From the NCBI GenBank assembly GCA_016793355.1, contig JAEUMG010000031.1:1-46042 (forward strand): DNA of 46,042 bases, read 5' to 3'. The translations under genes were made by a program, and so were the position numbers. Within the stretch, counting starts at the first letter, position 1; each line of letters begins with the position of its first letter. This document shows positions 7,694 to 16,522 of the stretch, one piece after another. The stretch is from Hyphomicrobiales bacterium (GTDB taxonomy: Bacteria; Pseudomonadota; Alphaproteobacteria; Rhizobiales; Aestuariivirgaceae). The notes beneath the pieces are model-generated. The model was given only the letters and a program-made list of their open reading frames with translations. It had not been told where the DNA came from and searched no databases.

Positions 7694-8515
7694 ATGAGTA
7701 AGACGCGTATCGTCGTATTGGGATTGGCCATCGGTTCGGCCATTCTCGCCGCCTATCTCGCCAAGGGCTTCATCGGCAAGAAGCCGCGCACCGAAGTCGT
7801 GGAGGTGAACACCGTCGCGACCGTTCCCGTCCTCGTCGCGAAGCGCGATGTGCTGATGGGCGAGAAACTTCTGCCGGGCAGCATAGACTGGCAGCCCTGG
7901 CCGGAGAAAGCCGTTACCGAAACAATGATTACACAAAAGAACGATCCGGCCGCGCAACAGAAGTACGAAGCCGCGCGTGCCCGGATTGCCATATTCCGGG
8001 GCGAGCCCATCATCGACAAGAAGGTTGTGATGCCGACCGAGTCGGGCTTCATGGCGGCGATCCTGCCGAAGGGCATGCGCGCCATCGCGGTCCGTGTCTC
8101 CGAGGAGAGCGGCGCCGGCGGCTTCATACTCCCCAATGATCGCGTCGATGTGGTCCTGACCCGCAAGGTCGAAGCCGACGGCACAACCAAGGTCGTCGTC
8201 AGCGAGACGATTCTGTCGAATGTCAAGGTACTGGCGATCGACCAGGCTTTCCGGCGCGAAGGCGATGACGAACAGGTCATTGTTGCCAAGAAGACGGCAA
8301 CGCTGGAACTGACCCCCCAGCAGTCCGAAGTCATCTCCATGGCCGAGTCGACGGGACAGCTTTCGCTGGTGCTGCGCTCGATCGCGGAGAACGGTGACAA
8401 GGGCCTCGACGACACGGGGCCGCAACTCTCCGAGAAATACGCGCAAGGCGCTCAAGGCAACGACAAGACTTACATCAAGTACGGCGTAGAAAAGCGTATC
8501 ACCGACATTCAGTAG
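7694..8515 (+). CDS. cpaB: Flp pilus assembly protein CpaB (RcpC family)
   Basis: A 273-residue protein with an N-terminal membrane anchor/signal (IVVLGLAIGSAILAAYLAKG) and a SAF-type domain (VPVLVAKRDVLMGEKLLPGS, then WQPWPEKAV). A C-terminal CpaB/RcpC domain follows (GMRAIAVRVSEESGAGGFIL, PNDRVDVVLTRKV). CpaB-type proteins are periplasmic and thought to link the outer-membrane secretin to the inner-membrane machine. AGGGA precedes the ATG at 7694 by 9 bases. It is followed 11 bases later by cpaC in the same transcript. Length and order are typical. Confidence 0.92.
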   Translation: MSKTRIVVLGLAIGSAILAAYLAKGFIGKKPRTEVVEVNTVATVPVLVAKRDVLMGEKLLPGSIDWQPWPEKAVTETMITQKNDPAAQQKYEAARARIAIFRGEPIIDKKVVMPTESGFMAAILPKGMRAIAVRVSEESGAGGFILPNDRVDVVLTRKVEADGTTKVVVSETILSNVKVLAIDQAFRREGDDEQVIVAKKTATLELTPQQSEVISMAESTGQLSLVLRSIAENGDKGLDDTGPQLSEKYAQGAQGNDKTYIKYGVEKRITDIQ

Positions 8516-8526
8516 GATTTTCCGAT

Positions 8527-9978
8527 ATGGACTCGATCTCGCAAAAGCCAAGCGAAAACAGGGTGGCAACGCTCTGCCGGCGCGCCGCAATGATCGCATT
8601 TGCGGCTCTGACACTGGCCATTGCGCCGATCGGCCTTGCGGATCATGCCCGCGCCAGCGACCTGGATCATGCAAGCGGATCGAGCGGGTCGCGATTTGTC
8701 CGCATCGGTCTCAACAAGTCCGTCGTCATAAAGCTGCCGGCCAATGCCCGCGATGTCCTCGTCGGGAATCCCGATATCGTCGAAGCGGTCATTCGCACCA
8801 AGAGCACGGCCTATCTCTTCGCGCGCGCTGTCGGCCAGACGAATGTCTTCTTCTTCGACGCCAATGGCCGCCAGATTCTGGGGCTCGATCTCGAGGTCGC
8901 CCAGGACATGGCAGCGCTGCAGAATCTCATTCGCCGGACGATCCCCGGCTCCAAGATCACGGTCGATACCATCGGCGAAAATATCGTGCTTTCCGGTACG
9001 GCGGCAAATCCGGGTGAAGCCAAGACCGCGCTCGATCTCGCTACCAAATTCACAGGAGACGAGAAGAAGGTGATGTCGACCATTGCCGTTACCGGCAAGG
9101 AACAGGTGATGCTGCGCGTGCAGGTCGCCGAGGTTCAGCGCACGGTTCTGAAGCAATTCGGCATCGACTGGCAGGCGATGTTCAACATCGGGAAATTCGC
9201 CTTCAACCTGGTTCAGATCAATCCGTTCTCTGGTGGTAACGGACTCCTCAGTCCCGGCGGATATGCCGGAAGCTACCAGAACGGCAGTACCAACATCGAC
9301 GCCGTACTGCGTGCCATGGAGCGCGACGGTCTCCTGAAGACACTCGCCGAGCCGACCCTCACGGCGATCTCGGGAGAAACGGCCAACTTCCTTGCGGGTG
9401 GTGAGTTTCCGATCCCAGTGAGCCAGGGAAATGACGGTGCCGTAACTGTGGAATTCAAGAAGTTTGGCGTGGGCCTCGGCTTCACGCCCGTGGTCATGAC
9501 CGAAGGCCGAATCAGCCTGTCGATCGCCACGGAAGTGAGCGAGATCGACCCCGCGATAACGACGACGATCGCCACGCCGGGTACAAATGCCACGACGGTT
9601 ATTCCCGGTCTCAAGGTCCGGCGCGCCGAAACCACCATCGAATTGCCGAGCGGCGGTTCGACCATGCTGGCGGGCCTCATCAATGACGCGACGCGTCAGC
9701 ATATCGACGGTACGCCGGGTCTCAAGAGCGTGCCTGTATTGGGCGCCTTGTTCCGCAGCCGCGACTACATCCAGAACCAGACTGAGCTCGTCGTGATCGT
9801 CACGCCCTATGTCGTCGATCCGGTGACCAAGAAGCAACTTAACACGCCTATGGACCGGCTGAACGTGGCGACCGACAGCCAGACCATTCTGCTCGGCCGG
9901 CTGAACAAGGTCTACGGCGCGCCGGGCAATTATCCGAACGGCGTCTATCACGGCCAGGTTGGCTTCATCGTCGAATAG
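8527..9978 (+). CDS. cpaC: Tad pilus outer-membrane secretin CpaC
   Basis: A 483-residue outer-membrane secretin that forms the exit pore for the Flp pilus. The order is: signal peptide (hydrophobic stretch near residues 20-45, ending ADHARAS), the pilus-N domain (SVVIKLPANARDVLVGNP), a BON-like segment (TVDTIGENIVLSGTAANPGE), and the secretin domain. The secretin domain carries the late motif GLKSVPVLGALFRSRDY followed by TELVVIVTPYVV. AGGA lies 9 bases before the ATG at 8527. The stop lies 16 bases before the start of cpaD. Long open frames on the opposite strand here are by-products of GC-rich codon bias. Confidence 0.94.
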   Translation: MDSISQKPSENRVATLCRRAAMIAFAALTLAIAPIGLADHARASDLDHASGSSGSRFVRIGLNKSVVIKLPANARDVLVGNPDIVEAVIRTKSTAYLFARAVGQTNVFFFDANGRQILGLDLEVAQDMAALQNLIRRTIPGSKITVDTIGENIVLSGTAANPGEAKTALDLATKFTGDEKKVMSTIAVTGKEQVMLRVQVAEVQRTVLKQFGIDWQAMFNIGKFAFNLVQINPFSGGNGLLSPGGYAGSYQNGSTNIDAVLRAMERDGLLKTLAEPTLTAISGETANFLAGGEFPIPVSQGNDGAVTVEFKKFGVGLGFTPVVMTEGRISLSIATEVSEIDPAITTTIATPGTNATTVIPGLKVRRAETTIELPSGGSTMLAGLINDATRQHIDGTPGLKSVPVLGALFRSRDYIQNQTELVVIVTPYVVDPVTKKQLNTPMDRLNVATDSQTILLGRLNKVYGAPGNYPNGVYHGQVGFIVE

Positions 9979-9994
9979 CATCGTGGAGAGTGTG

Positions 9995-10693
9995 ATGCGG
10001 AAACAGACACTAATGCGCGCTCGCCGGGCTCCGGCACTGGCCGCGACGCTTGCCGCGCTCTTCGCGCTGGCGGCCTGCGACACGCCCTTCCCCGAGACCC
10101 AGAACGAGTTCATGCCGGTTTCGAGCTCCGATCGCTTCCCGATCGCGGTTGCCAAAGGGCCGGTCAAATTCGATGTCCCGACCGGAAAGACTGCGCTGAA
10201 TGCCCAGCAGAAGGATACGATCGTCCGCTTCGCCCAGCAGGCGAAATCCAATTACGCCTCGACGATCCATGTCCGCCGGCCCTCGGGCGGCGGCCGCGGC
10301 ACTGCGGTGGCCGGTGCCATCCGGCGCATCCTGGTCCAGCAGGGTATTCCCGACTCGATGATCGTTCAGGGCACCTACGAGGCCGGCGCGGAATCGCCGG
10401 TTGTCGTTTCCTATATCCGCACCTGGGCGGTGACCCAGGAATGCGGCAACTGGGATGAGGACCTGGCGGTCACCTTCAGCAATTCCGGCTATGCCAATTT
10501 CGGCTGCTCGGTACAGAACAATGTCGCGGCGATGGTCGCCAATCCGAATGACCTGGTGATGCCGCGGACGGAGACGCCGTCCGATCCGACGCGCCGGTCC
10601 ACGGTCTTTGACAAGTACCGCGAAGGCGTCCCGACGAACACGCAGCCGCCGCAACAGCAGCAAGTACAGATCTCGACGGTTGCACAGCAGTAG
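9995..10693 (+). CDS. cpaD: Pilus assembly lipoprotein CpaD
   Basis: A 232-residue lipoprotein. The signal peptide ends in a lipobox (ALFALAAC, lipidated Cys), so the mature protein is anchored in a membrane, probably the outer one beside the secretin. The body is the CpaD family domain: QQKDTIVRFAQQ, ASTIHVRRPSGG, IRRILVQQGIPDS, and a Cys pair (QECGNWDE and NFGCSVQNN). The C-terminus is Gln-rich (QPPQQQQVQ). ATG 9995 is preferred, with GGAGAG just upstream; an open frame from 9959 would overlap cpaC and put extra residues before the signal. It is believed to help secretin assembly or stability. Confidence 0.92.
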   Translation: MRKQTLMRARRAPALAATLAALFALAACDTPFPETQNEFMPVSSSDRFPIAVAKGPVKFDVPTGKTALNAQQKDTIVRFAQQAKSNYASTIHVRRPSGGGRGTAVAGAIRRILVQQGIPDSMIVQGTYEAGAESPVVVSYIRTWAVTQECGNWDEDLAVTFSNSGYANFGCSVQNNVAAMVANPNDLVMPRTETPSDPTRRSTVFDKYREGVPTNTQPPQQQQVQISTVAQQ

Positions 10694-10707
10694 AAGCGGG
10701 CACAAAC

Positions 10708-11967
10708 ATGATGAACCAGGCGGCACATACGACGGAGTTCGCAGGATCGGACCGTCAGGTCGTGGCGACAGTTCCGCGCGTGAACATCCATGCCTTCTGC
10801 GACAATCAGCAAACGGTGCAGGCGATGCAGGCCGCCGCGGCCGACCGGCGCATGTCGCGCGCCCATGTGACCATCCAGCTCGGCGGGATCGCCGCGGCCA
10901 TTCAGGTCTATCAGGCGCAGCCGACGCCCAACGTCCTGATCGTCGAGTCGCATAGCCAGCGCGACATGCTGCTGGCCGAGCTTGCGCAATTGGCGCAGGT
11001 CTGCGCCCCGAATACCAAGGTCATCGTCATCGGGCATCTGAACGACGTCGTCCTTTATCGCGAGCTCATCCGCCAGGGCGTCAGCGAATACCTCGTGGCG
11101 CCGCTGCACCAGCTGCAGCTTATCGAAGCCGTCGCCGCGCTCTACCGCGATCCGAAGGCGGAACCGCTTGGCAAGATAACGGCCTTCGTCGGCGCCAAGG
11201 GCGGCGTGGGATCGAGCACGCTCGCGCATAATTTCGGCTCCTACGTCTCCAGGAATCTGGGCGTCGACACGATCATCACCGATCTCGATCTCGCCTTCGG
11301 CACCGCCGGGCTCAATTTCAACCAGGAGACCTCGCAAGGCATCGTCGATGCGCTCGGCCAGCCGGATCGCGTCGACCAGACTTTGCTGGACAGGCTCCTG
11401 ACCAAGTGCGGCGACAAGCTGAGCCTGCTCGCCTCGTCGGGTACGATCGATCGCGAAGTCAATATCGAGGCTCACGCGGTCGAGACGATCCTGGAAATCG
11501 TGCGGCACAATGTTCCAAGCATCGTGGTCGATGTGCCGAACATGTGGGCGCCGTGGATCAAATACACGCTCATCCAGGCCGATGACGTGGTGATCACCGC
11601 GACGCCCGAACTCGCCAGCCTGCGCAACGCCAAGAATCTGATCGATCTGCTGAAGCAGGCGCGTCCCAACGACCATGCCCCCCGCCTGGTTCTCAACCAG
11701 GTCGGCGTGCCGAAGCGGCCCGAGATCCCGGTTGCCGAGTTCGCCAAGGCGCTTGGCGTCGAACCCGTCGCGGTCATTCCCTATGACCCGCAAGTCTTTG
11801 GGACGGCGGCAAGCAACGGTCAGATGATTGCCGATGTCGGACCGAAATCGAAGGCGGCGGAAGCGATTGCGTCTCTTTCGCGAACGCTCGCCGGCCAGGA
11901 AACGCCCGCCAAGGGCGGCAAGAGCATGTTGGGCGGCGTCTTGGGCAAGGTGCTGAGGAAGAAGTGA
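10708..11967 (+). CDS. cpaE: CpaE, ParA/MinD-like ATPase for pilus localisation
   Basis: A 419-residue protein with an N-terminal receiver-like domain (about residues 20-150) and a C-terminal MinD/ParA-type ATPase. The P-loop is GAKGGVGSST (Lys164). The second lysine of the deviant Walker A motif of true MinD is replaced by Ser, as is usual in CpaE/TadZ. ITDLDLAFGTAGLNF and VVDVPNMWAPW correspond to the switch regions. In Caulobacter CpaE directs the secretin and machinery to the pole. The tail (KSMLGGVLGKVLRKK) is basic and amphipathic and may touch the membrane. The gene starts with two adjacent ATGs (10708 and 10711) and ends 2 bases before the cpaF start. Confidence 0.92.
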   Translation: MMNQAAHTTEFAGSDRQVVATVPRVNIHAFCDNQQTVQAMQAAAADRRMSRAHVTIQLGGIAAAIQVYQAQPTPNVLIVESHSQRDMLLAELAQLAQVCAPNTKVIVIGHLNDVVLYRELIRQGVSEYLVAPLHQLQLIEAVAALYRDPKAEPLGKITAFVGAKGGVGSSTLAHNFGSYVSRNLGVDTIITDLDLAFGTAGLNFNQETSQGIVDALGQPDRVDQTLLDRLLTKCGDKLSLLASSGTIDREVNIEAHAVETILEIVRHNVPSIVVDVPNMWAPWIKYTLIQADDVVITATPELASLRNAKNLIDLLKQARPNDHAPRLVLNQVGVPKRPEIPVAEFAKALGVEPVAVIPYDPQVFGTAASNGQMIADVGPKSKAAEAIASLSRTLAGQETPAKGGKSMLGGVLGKVLRKK

Positions 11968-11969
11968 CA

Positions 11970-13544
11970 ATGTTCGGTAAGCGTACGGAAGTCGGCAGCA
12001 AACCTGTAACTGCCATACCCGCGCCTGCGCCAATCGGGGAGCAGCCGGCTCCCGCCGCCTTTGCCGCGGCTTCCGCGACAATGCCGCGCCACATTCCCGA
12101 TCTCGGCGCGCCGATGCCGCCGCCGGTTCAGTTCGGCCCCGGAACGGCGGGCGCGTCATCGGGAATCGGCAACGGTCCCGCCGCACAGCCGGTAGCCCAG
12201 GCCGCCGCCAGCCCGGCGCCGCAACCGAAAATTCCCGGCCGCCGCTCGGAAAATTACTACGACATCAAGAGCACGATCTTCAACGCGCTGATCGATGCGA
12301 TCGACCTGACGCAATTGGGCCAGCTCGATCGCGACGGCGCCCGTGATGAAATCCGCGACATCGTCAACGAGATCATCACGCTCAAGGACGTCGCGATGTC
12401 GATCGCCGAGCAGGAAGAATTGCTCGAGGACATCTGCAACGACGTTCTGGGCTACGGCCCGCTCGAACCTTTGCTCGCCCGCGACGACATCGCCGACATC
12501 ATGGTCAACGGCGCCAATACCTGCTTCATCGAAGTCGCCGGCAAGATGCAGAAGACCGGCGTCCGGTTTCGCGACAATTCCCAGCTGCTGAACATTTGCC
12601 AGCGCATCGTCAGCCAGATCGGCCGGCGCGTCGACGAAGCCTCGCCGATATGCGACGCTCGCCTGCCTGACGGTTCGCGCGTCAACGTCATCGTCCCGCC
12701 TCTGGCGATCGACGGGCCGACGCTCACCATCCGCAAGTTCAAGAAGGATCGGCTGAAACTGCCCGATCTCGTCCGCTTCAATTCGGTGACCCCCGAGGGC
12801 GCGACCATTCTCGAGATCATCGGCCGCGTGCGGTGCAACGTCCTCATTTCGGGCGGCACCGGTTCGGGCAAGACGACCTTGCTCAACTGTCTTACCGGTT
12901 ATGTCGAGCATGACGAGCGCGTCATAACCTGCGAAGACGCCGCCGAGCTTCAGCTGCAGCAGCCTCATGTCGTCAGGCTCGAGACGCGCCCTCCCAATCT
13001 CGAAGGCGAAGGCGAGATCACCATGCGCGATCTCGTCAAGAACTGCCTGCGTATGCGTCCCGAACGCATCATCGTCGGCGAGGTTCGCGGACCGGAAGCC
13101 TTCGATCTCCTGCAGGCCATGAACACCGGCCATGACGGCTCGATGGGCACGTTGCATGCGAACAGCCCGCGCGAAGCCCTGCAGCGCCTTGAATCGATGA
13201 TTACCATGGGCGGCTTTGCCCTGCCCTCCAAGACGATCAAGGAAATGATCACCGGGTCGATCGACGTCATCGTGCAGGCGGCCCGCCTGCGCGACGGTTC
13301 GCGGCGCATCACGCACATAACCGAGGTGATCGGCATGGAGGGTGATGTGATCATCACCCAGGATCTCTTCGTCTACGAGATCATGGGCGAAGACGCCAAT
13401 GGCCGCATTATTGGCCGGCATCGGTCGACCGGTATCGCGCGCCCGCATTTCTGGGATCGCGCGAGATATTATGGCGAGGAACGCCGTCTTGCCGAGGCGC
13501 TCGAGCGCGCCGAAATGCGCAACGAAGGTGAAGACGATCTCTGA
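11970..13544 (+). CDS. cpaF: CpaF (TadA) pilus motor ATPase
   Basis: A 524-residue type II/IV secretion ATPase that powers assembly, and probably retraction, of the Flp pilus at the inner membrane. A Pro/Ala-rich N-terminal 90 residues is likely disordered. An N-terminal helical domain follows (NALIDAIDLTQLGQLDR), then the RecA-like core. The core has Walker A ISGGTGSGKTTLLN (about residues 292-305), the Asp-box region ERVITCEDAAELQL, Walker B RIIVGEVRGPEAFDLL and the His box GHDGSMGTLHANSP. ATG 11970 follows the cpaE stop after 2 bases; a GTG at 11964 overlaps the stop and is the less likely start. Confidence 0.94.
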   Translation: MFGKRTEVGSKPVTAIPAPAPIGEQPAPAAFAAASATMPRHIPDLGAPMPPPVQFGPGTAGASSGIGNGPAAQPVAQAAASPAPQPKIPGRRSENYYDIKSTIFNALIDAIDLTQLGQLDRDGARDEIRDIVNEIITLKDVAMSIAEQEELLEDICNDVLGYGPLEPLLARDDIADIMVNGANTCFIEVAGKMQKTGVRFRDNSQLLNICQRIVSQIGRRVDEASPICDARLPDGSRVNVIVPPLAIDGPTLTIRKFKKDRLKLPDLVRFNSVTPEGATILEIIGRVRCNVLISGGTGSGKTTLLNCLTGYVEHDERVITCEDAAELQLQQPHVVRLETRPPNLEGEGEITMRDLVKNCLRMRPERIIVGEVRGPEAFDLLQAMNTGHDGSMGTLHANSPREALQRLESMITMGGFALPSKTIKEMITGSIDVIVQAARLRDGSRRITHITEVIGMEGDVIITQDLFVYEIMGEDANGRIIGRHRSTGIARPHFWDRARYYGEERRLAEALERAEMRNEGEDDL

Positions 13545-13563
13545 TTGAGGGGCGAGGTGTGTA

Positions 13564-14577
13564 ATGGAATTTGACGACTCGCTGACGCAATACGCATTCC
13601 TGCTGATGATCGCGGTGAGCGTTGGCGGATTGGCCATCGCGCTCCTCTATCCGATGCTGTCCGGATCCGCCGAAGCCACGCGCCGCGCGCGCATCGTTGC
13701 CGGGAAGGATCGGACCCCCCCAAAGCCCGGTCTGCGCGCCAGGCTGCTTGCCGAAGATCCGAAGGACAATCGCCGCAAGCAATTGCAGGAATCGCTGAAG
13801 CAGATTGAAGAGCGCGAAAAGCAGCGCAAGCAGAAACTGACCCTGCGCCTGCTCATAAGCCAGGCCGGACTCGATATCTCACCACGGCTCTTTTACATGG
13901 TTTCCCTGGCCTTGGGTGGCTTGATTGCCGGCGCGATCTTCATAATGGGAGCGCCGTGGTATGTTGCGGCGGTCGGCTTCCTGGCGGGCACTCTGGGGCT
14001 GCCGCGCTGGGCGCTTCGCTACTTGCGCAAACGCCGTCAGAACCAGTTCCTCGACGGGTTTGCCGACGCTATTGATGTGATGGTGCGCGGACTCAAGGCC
14101 GGCCTTCCGGTGACCGATGCAATGAGGGTTATCGCCGCCGAAACTCCGCCGCCCGTCGGGCCGGAATTCATGGAGGTTGTCGAAGGCCAGCGCATCGGCA
14201 TCACCATGGACCAGGGCATCGACCGCATGTTCGATCGCATGCCCTTGGCCGAGGTCAATTTCCTCGGCATCGTCATGGCCATTCAACAGAAAACCGGCGG
14301 CAACCTCGCGGAAGCGCTCAACAACCTCTCCAAGGTGCTGCGCGACCGCAAGAAGATGAAGGCGAAGATCAAGGCGGTGAGCCAGGAGGCGAAAGCCTCC
14401 GCGGCAATTATCGGCTCGCTTCCATTCCTGATCATGGGCGCCATGATGGTGCTCAACCCTGCCTATCTCAACCCGCTCTTCGAAACCAAGCTCGGCAACA
14501 TCTTGCTCTTCGGGTCGGCCTTGTGGATGGGCACCGGCGTTCTGATCATGCGCAAAATGATCAACTTCGACTTCTGA
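13564..14577 (+). CDS. tadB: Tad pilus inner-membrane platform protein TadB (CpaG)
   Basis: A 337-residue type II secretion system F-domain protein. The N-terminal helix (FLLMIAVSVGGLAIALLYP) is followed by a basic cytoplasmic stretch rich in Lys/Arg/Glu (KQIEEREKQRKQKL). Two membrane helices come near the middle (LFYMVSLALGGLIAGAIFI). The F domain (FADAIDVMVRGLKAGLPVTD and GIVMAIQQKTGGNLAEALN) precedes a C-terminal pair of helices (SLPFLIMGAMMVLNPAYLNP). It forms the membrane platform with TadC and receives force from CpaF. It is preceded by GAGG 9 bases before the ATG and is 19 bases after cpaF. Confidence 0.92.
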   Translation: MEFDDSLTQYAFLLMIAVSVGGLAIALLYPMLSGSAEATRRARIVAGKDRTPPKPGLRARLLAEDPKDNRRKQLQESLKQIEEREKQRKQKLTLRLLISQAGLDISPRLFYMVSLALGGLIAGAIFIMGAPWYVAAVGFLAGTLGLPRWALRYLRKRRQNQFLDGFADAIDVMVRGLKAGLPVTDAMRVIAAETPPPVGPEFMEVVEGQRIGITMDQGIDRMFDRMPLAEVNFLGIVMAIQQKTGGNLAEALNNLSKVLRDRKKMKAKIKAVSQEAKASAAIIGSLPFLIMGAMMVLNPAYLNPLFETKLGNILLFGSALWMGTGVLIMRKMINFDF

Positions 14578-14590
14578 CAGGCGGCGCGCG

Positions 14591-15562
14591 ATGATCAACC
14601 AGATCTGGCATTTCATTCAGCCTGAACAGGTTGTGACGATACTGGTGGCGCTATCGGCCTTCGCGACGGTGCTGACGATTGCAGCACCCTATTTGCAGGG
14701 CGATCGGCTGCGTTCGCGGATGAAATCCGTGGCCTCCGAGCGCGATCGCCTCAAGGCGGCGCAACGGGCAGCGCTTGCGGTCGGCGAGGGCAGGCTGCGT
14801 GACAAGCCGCGCGCCGGGCTGGCAACGCAGCTCGTGGAAGGCCTGAACCTGCGGCAGCTCATGCAAGCCGAAGGCTCGCGCGCCCTGCTGCGCCAGGCCG
14901 GATACCGCACCGAGCGTCATCTCGTTACGTTCCTTGCGATCCGCGCGGTCGCGCCTCTTATCCTGGGCATTATTGTCTTCATCTACTCGTCGACGATCTT
15001 CGCCGACCGGATTTCGCCGACCATGCGCCTGGCGGCCACCCTGATCGGCGTAGTCGGCGGCTTCTATCTTCCAATCGTCTTCCTTAAGAACATGGTGCAG
15101 CGGCGGCAGGAATCGATCCGGCGCGCCTGGTCCGATGCGCTTGACCTGCTCCTGATCTGCGTTGAATCGGGCATGTCGATCGAGGCGGCGTTGCAGCGTG
15201 TCTCCCGCGAGATCGGCAGCCAGTCGGTTCCGCTCGCCGAAGAGCTGACCTTGACCAACGCGGAACTCTCCTACTTGCAGGATCGCAGGAAGGCCTTCGA
15301 CAATCTCGGCAAGCGCACCGGATTGAGCATCGTCAAGTCGGTCGTGACAAGCCTCATCCAGTCGGAGCGCTACGGCACGCCGATGGGTCACGCATTGCGC
15401 GTTCTGGCTCAGGAGAACCGCGATATGCGCATGTCTGACGCGGAGAAGAAGGCGGCCGCCTTACCGCCCAAGCTGACCGTCCCGATGGTGCTGTTCTTCC
15501 TGCCCGTCATCTTCATCGTCATTCTTGGGCCCTCGGCGATCCTGGTGCTCGGCGCGAAATAG
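14591..15562 (+). CDS. tadC: Tad pilus inner-membrane platform protein TadC (CpaH)
   Basis: A 323-residue partner of TadB with the same F domain: AWSDALDLLLICVESGMSIE, ALQRVSREIGSQSVPLAEEL and LGKRTGLSIVKSVVTSLIQ. Hydrophobic helices lie at the N-terminus (VVTILVALSAFATVLTIAAP), in the middle (APLILGIIVFIY) and at the C-terminus (MVLFFLPVIFIVILGPSAIL). It is the last gene of the plus-strand pilus operon. The stop is 57 bases from the convergent stop of tadD; that gap shows only a weak 6-bp hairpin with no T-run. Confidence 0.92.
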   Translation: MINQIWHFIQPEQVVTILVALSAFATVLTIAAPYLQGDRLRSRMKSVASERDRLKAAQRAALAVGEGRLRDKPRAGLATQLVEGLNLRQLMQAEGSRALLRQAGYRTERHLVTFLAIRAVAPLILGIIVFIYSSTIFADRISPTMRLAATLIGVVGGFYLPIVFLKNMVQRRQESIRRAWSDALDLLLICVESGMSIEAALQRVSREIGSQSVPLAEELTLTNAELSYLQDRRKAFDNLGKRTGLSIVKSVVTSLIQSERYGTPMGHALRVLAQENRDMRMSDAEKKAAALPPKLTVPMVLFFLPVIFIVILGPSAILVLGAK

Positions 15563-15619
15563 CACTCGCGCCGGGATCATCGGGGCGCGTCGCTCACCTG
15601 AGCTGAATTGGCCGGGAGA

Positions 15620-16405
15620 TCAGCCCTGCGTGGCTGGCTTGAGCTTCTGCCACGGATCGGGCTGCGACAGCATGTGCTGCAGGTAAGCCATATTGGCATC
15701 GACCTGTTCGGGCGGGAGATCAGCGCTTGCGATCGTGCGGGCCTCGTCAAAGCGTCCCTGCAGCCCGACAACCAAGGCGAGATTCTGCCTCAGGCGCGCA
15801 TCCTGGCTGCCCTTCGACGTTTTCGATGCTTCCTTCAGCGTTTCCTCCGCCTTGGGAAGGTCGCCCTGAAGGGCATAGGACATGCCGAGATTGTTGAGCA
15901 CCGTTACCTCGCCGGGTGAAAGCGCGAGTGCCTGGCTGTAACTGCTGCGCGCATCCTCATAGCGCCCCAGCTGGTCGAGGGCCGATCCCAGTGCCGAATA
16001 GGTCCTCCAGTCGGCGTTTTTGGTTTTCACCGCCCGCTCCAGGAGCGCCGCGGCATCGGCCGCCTGCCCGGCCTGCAGCAATTCCTTGCCATAGATATTG
16101 AGGAGCCGGCCGTCGGATGAGTTCTTGGCGAGCAGCCGTTTGTACACGTCGAACTGCTGCTGCGGCCGCCCCATCGCCTTCAACTGGGCGGCATAGGCGA
16201 GTCCGAGTTTCAGATTGTCGGGATCGGCCTCGTATTTCTCGCCGAGCGCGACGACCTCCTTCATCGAGGCCGGTTGTGTGCTGGAGGTCGTCAGTTTGTC
16301 GAGATCGGGCTGCTTGCCGCAGCCGGCGAGAAGCACGGCCGAACCGAGGAGACAGGCCGCGGCGATCCGGCGATAGGCGCTGCTGGTCCCGCTTTGGCTC
16401 GACAT
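15620..16405 (-). CDS. tadD: TPR lipoprotein TadD
   Basis: A 261-residue lipoprotein. The signal peptide ends in LLGSAVLLAGC, with the lipidated Cys at about residue 29. The mature part is built of tetratricopeptide repeats, including NLKLGLAYAAQLKAMGRPQ, YSALGSALDQLGRYEDARSS and VTVLNNLGMSYALQGDLPKA. TadD is required for tight adherence in Aggregatibacter and probably acts as a pilotin-like scaffold for the secretin. ATG 16405 is preferred: AAGGA lies 9 bases upstream, whereas it abuts the alternative ATG at 16414 with no spacing. It faces tadC and is divergent from the aminopeptidase gene, with a TTAACCAT half-site at 16481-16488 in the gap. Confidence 0.88.
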   Translation of the reverse strand: MSSQSGTSSAYRRIAAACLLGSAVLLAGCGKQPDLDKLTTSSTQPASMKEVVALGEKYEADPDNLKLGLAYAAQLKAMGRPQQQFDVYKRLLAKNSSDGRLLNIYGKELLQAGQAADAAALLERAVKTKNADWRTYSALGSALDQLGRYEDARSSYSQALALSPGEVTVLNNLGMSYALQGDLPKAEETLKEASKTSKGSQDARLRQNLALVVGLQGRFDEARTIASADLPPEQVDANMAYLQHMLSQPDPWQKLKPATQG

Positions 16406-16522
16406 GAAGGACATTCCTTGACACCTTGGCGGATACCCGCCGCCCTGCGTTCATCATCAAGGACACTCCTCAATAAACTCTTAACCATAAATCCCGCCGA
16501 CAGGGTCACATCTGGAGCAATC

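Noticed and set aside
8509-10251. Long open frame (about 580 codons) antisense to cpaC and cpaD
   Set aside because: The plus-strand secretin and lipoprotein are clear, and the antisense product has no domain. It is an effect of GC-rich third positions. The same applies to other long antisense frames, such as those opposite the helicase, matB and the PodJ-like gene.
15563-15619. Bidirectional terminator between tadC and tadD
   Set aside because: Only a 6-bp CGCGCC/GGCGCG stem with an 11-base loop and no T-run; too weak to list as a feature.
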